Positions 60,311 to 64,000 of a DNA stretch of 64,000 nt are shown here, piece by piece (within the stretch, counting starts at the first letter, position 1; each line of letters begins with the position of its first letter). The translations under genes were made by a program, and so were the position numbers. The DNA is from Thiorhodovibrio frisius (lineage in GTDB: Bacteria > Pseudomonadota > Gammaproteobacteria > Chromatiales > Chromatiaceae): contig NZ_CP121471.1 of the NCBI RefSeq assembly GCF_033954835.1, positions 3,962,501 through 4,026,500 on the forward strand, read 5' to 3'. The notes beneath the pieces were generated by a model, which worked only from the letters and a program-made list of their open reading frames with translations, ran no database searches and was not told the DNA's origin.

Positions 60311-61081
60311 TCAGCCACAACCAAGATAACGTCTAGCCCAGGCAACCATGGTATCAGCCACATAGAGGGCATCGGCTGGGTCAGTCAGCAGATGATCGGC
60401 ACGGTCAAGCGAGATGAAGCTCTTGGGATGCTTTGCCGCCTGATAGATGCTAAAGGCTTCCGAGATATCCACTACCTCATCGAAAGGCGAATGAAAGAGC
60501 AGCAGCGGCCGGCGCAGTCGCGCGATATGCTCCGCCGTCGCATGCTGGTCGAGATCCTCAAGAAATTGCTTTTTGATGCGAAAACGCCGGTTGGCGATAC
60601 GCACTTGCGCCTCGCCTTGGATGTTCAACTCCTGCTCCGCACCGCTGAACAGGTGGCGCACATGGGTCGCGGTGGCTGGCGCGGCGATTGTCACCAGGGC
60701 TTCGACCTGGGGTAATTGGTGCGCGGCCACCAGGGCGGCCGCTCCGCCAAGGCTATGGCCAATCAGCAACCTCGGCGACGCAAACTCACGCGCCAACATG
60801 TCGGCGGCTGCCAGCAGATCAGCCACATTAGAGGAAAAGCTCGTATTGGCGAAATCCCCATCGCTATTGCCAAGCCCGGTAAAATCAAACCTCAGCACTG
60901 CAATGCCGCGCGCGGCCAAGGCACGGCTGATGCGACTGGCTGCTGCAATATCCTTTCCGCAGGTAAAGCAGTGCGCGAACAACGCATAGCTCAAGGTACC
61001 AGTATCAGATGGCGGCGTCTCGAGCAAGCCGGCCAGACGCTCGCCTTGCTGATTGGGAAATTCGACCTTGATGCGCGCCAT
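60311..61081 (-). CDS. Alpha/beta hydrolase
   Basis: This 256-residue cytoplasmic hydrolase belongs to the group often fused or adjacent to OsmC domains. The oxyanion stretch is [13 protein letters not shown], followed by [19 protein letters not shown]. The nucleophile elbow is [14 protein letters not shown]. The acidic residue is in [12 protein letters not shown] and the catalytic His in DRADHLLTD. No OsmC domain follows here. The substrate is unknown. Confidence 0.85.
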   Translation of the reverse strand: MARIKVEFPNQQGERLAGLLETPPSDTGTLSYALFAHCFTCGKDIAAASRISRALAARGIAVLRFDFTGLGNSDGDFANTSFSSNVADLLAAADMLAREFASPRLLIGHSLGGAAALVAAHQLPQVEALVTIAAPATATHVRHLFSGAEQELNIQGEAQVRIANRRFRIKKQFLEDLDQHATAEHIARLRRPLLLFHSPFDEVVDISEAFSIYQAAKHPKSFISLDRADHLLTDPADALYVADTMVAWARRYLGCG

Positions 61082-61253
61082 TGGTGATATCCGTAAAAGC
61101 GAGTCATTATAACTTTCAGCTTGTTTCGGACCGGGCAGCGGTCAGGGGGACGCCGTAAACCCTTCCATGGGGGCTTCCAGGCATCCATGCCGCCGAGAAC
61201 CCCGTGACCGCTACCCGGCCCAAAACCGAAAACACATTTGTTGCAGCTATCAC

Positions 61254-63083
61254 TCAACCGGGTTGCGGCACCGGCTCCTCAGTTGTCTGCTGTTCGCGCT
61301 CGCGCAGTTGCAACTCCCACATGGTGGCATAAGTGCCGCCGGCGGCGAGCAGGTCGCGATGATGCCCCTGCTCAATAATGCCCCCGCTATCCATGACCAG
61401 AATGCGGTCGGCGTCGACAATGGTCGAAAGGCGATGGGCGATAACCAGGGTGCTGTGGTTTTCGGCCACCTCGGCCAGGGTTTGCTGAATGGCCTGTTCG
61501 GTGCGGCTATCAAGCGAGGAAGTCGCCTCGTCGAACACCAGAATGCGCGGGCGCTTGAGTATTGTGCGTGCAATGGCAACTCGTTGCTTCTCGCCACCAG
61601 AGAGCTTGAGCCCACGCTCACCAACAATCGTTTCCCAAGCATTTGGCAAGCTTTCGATGAAGTCGCGGATATGCGCCAGTTCTGCCGCGCGCTCAATTTC
61701 CTCGCTGGTAGCATCCGGGCGCCCATAGCTCAGATTGTAGAGAATGCTGTCATTGAAGAGCACCGTATCCTGGGGCACGATACCAATAGCTGCGCGCAGA
61801 CTCTGCTGGGTCACTTCACGAATGTCCTGACCATCGACCAGGATACGACCGTCAGTCACATCGTAGAAACGAAACAATAGTCGCGCAAGGGTCGACTTGC
61901 CGGCCCCGCTATGACCGACCACGGCGACCTTCTCGCCCGGGGCGATAGCAAAGTCCACCGAGCGTAAAATGGGCCGCTCCGGCTGATAATCAAAGCTGAC
62001 TTGCTCAAAGCGCACGCCGCCGGCATTGAGGCAAAGCGGTCGGGCTGTGGGGGCATCCTGCACCTCAGGCACCCGCGCGAGCAGCTTGACCACCAGGTCC
62101 ATATCAGCCAGTGCGTATTTGATCTGCCGATAAACAATGCCAAGAAAACCCAGCGGAATAAACAGCTGCAACATGAGCGCATTGACCAGCACCAGATCGC
62201 CGATGCTCATGCGCCCAGCCACCACGCCCTGGGCGGCAAAGAACATAATGCCCGTCACTCCAAGCGCAATAATGCTGCCCTGACCGAAGTTCAACAGCGA
62301 CATGGAACTCTGGCTCTTTACAGCATAGTCTTCCCACTGCGACAGAGTGCCGTCGTAGCGCTCCAACTCCATAGACTCGTTGCCGAAGTACTTTACCGTC
62401 TCATAGTTCAGCAGGCTGTCGAACGCCTGGGTGTTTGCGTGAGAATCCAGCCGGTTCATCTGATGGCGATAATCCATGCGCCACTCGGTGATCGCAAAGG
62501 TGAAGCCAACATAGACCAGCACGGTGGAAAAGGTGACCAAGGTGAACACCAGCGCGTACTTGGTCAGCAGCACGGCGGCAACCAGGGAGAACTCCACCAG
62601 CACCGGGATGACGCTAAAGACCATGTAATTGAGAATGGTCGAGACCGAACGGGTGCCCCGCTCAAGGTCCCGACTGATAGCACCGCTCTGCCGCTCAAGG
62701 TGATAGCGCAACGACAGGCGGTGCAGATGCTCAAGAACCCGGGTTGAGAGTCGGCGCATGGCACGGAAACGCACCCGTGCGAAAACGACATCGCGCAGTT
62801 CGTTAAACAACGAGCTCGAAAGCTTCAGCGCGCCATAGAGCAGCAGCAGACTGACAGGCAGCACCAGCAATTGCGCCTGCCGCCCCTCAAAGGCGTCCAC
62901 AATTTCTTTGAACACCATGGGCACGCCAACATTGGCGAACTTGGCCAGCACCAAGGCCGTCAGCGCGAGCAAGGCGCGCCCGCGAAACTCCCACAGATAG
63001 GGCAACATTTCGCGCAGATTCCGCCAGTCGCGGCGATCATTGTGAACGCGCTCGGTGGCGAAGATTCTTCCCGGATTCACCAT
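61254..63083 (-). CDS. ABC exporter, Atm1/MsbA type (fused permease-ATPase)
   Basis: The 609-residue half-transporter has six membrane helices (about residues 30-320) and an ATPase domain: Walker A VAVVGHSGAGKSTLARLLFR near 394, signature LSGGEKQRVAIARTILKRP near 494, Walker B ILVFDEATSSLD near 515. The loop AIGIVPQDTVLFNDSILYNL and the N-terminal LREMLPYLWEFRGRALLALT match the Atm1/HMT1 heavy-metal or thiol-conjugate exporter branch better than MsbA. The substrate is not determined. Confidence 0.88.
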   Translation of the reverse strand: MVNPGRIFATERVHNDRRDWRNLREMLPYLWEFRGRALLALTALVLAKFANVGVPMVFKEIVDAFEGRQAQLLVLPVSLLLLYGALKLSSSLFNELRDVVFARVRFRAMRRLSTRVLEHLHRLSLRYHLERQSGAISRDLERGTRSVSTILNYMVFSVIPVLVEFSLVAAVLLTKYALVFTLVTFSTVLVYVGFTFAITEWRMDYRHQMNRLDSHANTQAFDSLLNYETVKYFGNESMELERYDGTLSQWEDYAVKSQSSMSLLNFGQGSIIALGVTGIMFFAAQGVVAGRMSIGDLVLVNALMLQLFIPLGFLGIVYRQIKYALADMDLVVKLLARVPEVQDAPTARPLCLNAGGVRFEQVSFDYQPERPILRSVDFAIAPGEKVAVVGHSGAGKSTLARLLFRFYDVTDGRILVDGQDIREVTQQSLRAAIGIVPQDTVLFNDSILYNLSYGRPDATSEEIERAAELAHIRDFIESLPNAWETIVGERGLKLSGGEKQRVAIARTILKRPRILVFDEATSSLDSRTEQAIQQTLAEVAENHSTLVIAHRLSTIVDADRILVMDSGGIIEQGHHRDLLAAGGTYATMWELQLREREQQTTEEPVPQPG

Positions 63084-63159
63084 GGGTGATTGAGTCTTGG
63101 CGGCAGCGATCCCATGTCCGAACGGTCACCAAGGCGACGCAAAACAGACTGAGACAACG

Positions 63160-63567
63160 ATGAACGAACAGACACCGACAGCCCGCTCGGAGATGGGCTT
63201 GGCACTGGACAATGGCGGCTGCGCATTGCAGGAGCCTTTCGCCCTGCAAGTTCTGGGGCCGGACATGGAACCAGAATTCCCCGACCGCTGCGTGGTTATT
63301 ATCGACCCCGTCAACAAGGTGGCCGATGGCATGTACATCTTCGCCGAGGTTGAAGGGATACGCTGGCTGCGTCAATACCGGCGCGACGAAAAGGGCCGGC
63401 AATGGCTAATTGCCTTAAACCCGGATTTTCCCGACATCGCCCTTGATGGACTCGAATGGAGCATGCTCGGCCTGATCATCCAGCGCAACATCCGGCGCAA
63501 AATCAAGCACTACAAGTATGACGCAGCAGAGGTGGCCGCACCCACCACCGACCTGACCGGCACCTGA
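63160..63567 (+). CDS. S24/LexA-like protein lacking the usual catalytic serine
   Basis: The ATG at 63160 (MNEQTPTARSEMG) gives 135 residues. The fold of S24 peptidases is visible: FALQVLGPDMEPEFPDRCVV, then DPVNKVADGMYIFAEVEGIR and QWLIALNPDFPDI. At the site where LexA, UmuD and phage repressors have G-x-S-M-x-P, this protein has GPDMEP, an Asp instead of Ser, and the Lys position also differs. It is therefore probably inactive as a protease. There is no DNA-binding domain. It is divergent from the ABC exporter. Confidence 0.7.
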   Translation: MNEQTPTARSEMGLALDNGGCALQEPFALQVLGPDMEPEFPDRCVVIIDPVNKVADGMYIFAEVEGIRWLRQYRRDEKGRQWLIALNPDFPDIALDGLEWSMLGLIIQRNIRRKIKHYKYDAAEVAAPTTDLTGT

Positions 63568-63701
63568 GGCGAACTAAGGCTAATGGTCCCGGCCGCCTAG
63601 GAGGATGAATTCATGTGATTCGGCAATCATCAGGCAGCGCAGGAGGCCCCACTGCGGGGCCACCCGCTCCTGTTTGTTACAGGTGCTTGTTAGCAACGGC
63701 G
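63568..63701. repeat. REP-like copy and hairpin
   Basis: ATGGTCCCGGCCGCC near 63583 matches the array unit at 38677. Downstream, GGCCCC (63645-63650) pairs with GGGGCC (63656-63661), a strong hairpin without a clear T run. Confidence 0.5.
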
Positions 63702-64000
63702 CTAGCGATATGGATGATATTGCTGCGGAGGCAGGGGCCCATTTTGCTGCATCCAGCTCGGCATGACTGGCCGCCGCGGCATTGGTTGAGGCGCGAAAGG
63801 CTTAACCGGGCGCGCCGGAGCAGCCTTGGGTGGCACAGGCGCAGTCTGAGATTCTGCCGCATCGCCCGAAGCTGGTTGCGCAGACCCCGCTGCTGGTTCC
63901 GGCTTTGCTGGTGCTGGCTTTGCTGGAACTGGCGTTGCTGGCGCAAGCGCTGGCTTGTACGCAGCTGCCGGAGGTGCAGCTGGCGGCGCGGGTTTTGGTG
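63702..64000 (-). CDS. C-terminal end of a Pro/Ala-rich protein
   Basis: The gene continues beyond the right edge; there is no start codon in the window. The last ~99 codons in the minus frame ending at TAG (complement of 63702-63704) give a Pro/Ala/Lys-rich tail (PAKPAPAKPEPAAG, then APARPVKPFAPQPMPRRP) ending PSWMQQNGPLPPQQYHPYR. Such tails are found in periplasm-spanning and envelope proteins. Its identity cannot be told from this part. Confidence 0.65.
   Translation of the reverse strand, partial: PKPAPPAAPPAAAYKPALAPATPVPAKPAPAKPEPAAGSAQPASGDAAESQTAPVPPKAAPARPVKPFAPQPMPRRPVMPSWMQQNGPLPPQQYHPYR

Overview
The window is GC-rich bacterial chromosome, most likely from a gammaproteobacterium and probably of the order Chromatiales (purple sulfur bacteria and relatives). 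This rests on the gene set: DarP/YjgA, RlmD, CysM, HtpX, a YgiM-like SH3 protein, a Pat-type acyl-CoA synthetase/acetyltransferase, and an integron integrase with a long N-terminal extension. No photosynthesis gene is present, so the family assignment is inference.

Layout. (1) 1-12 kb: housekeeping genes argF (3' part), SH3 membrane protein, ilvD, a DegT-family aminotransferase, rlmD, cysM, a fused DUF4160-DUF2442 gene, pat, a histone-deacetylase-like hydrolase and a vapBC pair. (2) 12.3-22.7 kb: a chromosomal integron. intI reads leftward. To its right lie an attI region and eleven cassettes whose attC sites all face the same way. Two apparently identical 2,091-bp group II introns of the IIC-attC type interrupt the fifth and sixth attC sites. 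The first six cassettes carry genes antisense to the attC direction. The later ones carry sense genes, including two hicAB modules. (3) 23-34.6 kb: an accessory stretch with a split DUF4160/DUF2442 operon, a large ESPR-type autotransporter, a divergent SARP-AAA-TPR regulator, a decayed higBA locus, transposase debris, and an orphan attC remnant joined to yefM-yoeB. (4) 34.7-40 kb: darP, recJ, an alpha/beta hydrolase, a lipocalin, a REP-like array and a DAHP synthase. (5) 40.4-56.7 kb: a helicase/defence-like island. A two-gene plus-strand operon (603-aa protein and SNF2 helicase) converges on a five-gene minus-strand operon (DrmA-like helicase, DrmB-like DUF1998 protein, UvrD-like ATPase, unknown 536-aa protein, NERD-nuclease/helicase). 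Three small unknown genes lie divergently upstream of it. (6) 57.3-64 kb: a tRNA-Ala/tRNA-Glu operon whose spacer holds 22 exact 17-bp repeats, then htpX, a lipoprotein, a hydrolase, an Atm1/MsbA-type ABC exporter, an S24-like protein lacking the usual serine, and the 3' end of a Pro/Ala-rich protein.

How the parts relate. The integron, the orphan TA cassette and the toxin-antitoxin-like pairs (vapBC, hicAB twice, higBA, yefM-yoeB, two DUF4160/DUF2442 loci) form an accessory zone. The 40-56 kb island looks like a methylase-less relative of DISARM. All functional statements come from reading motifs by eye; no similarity search was run.
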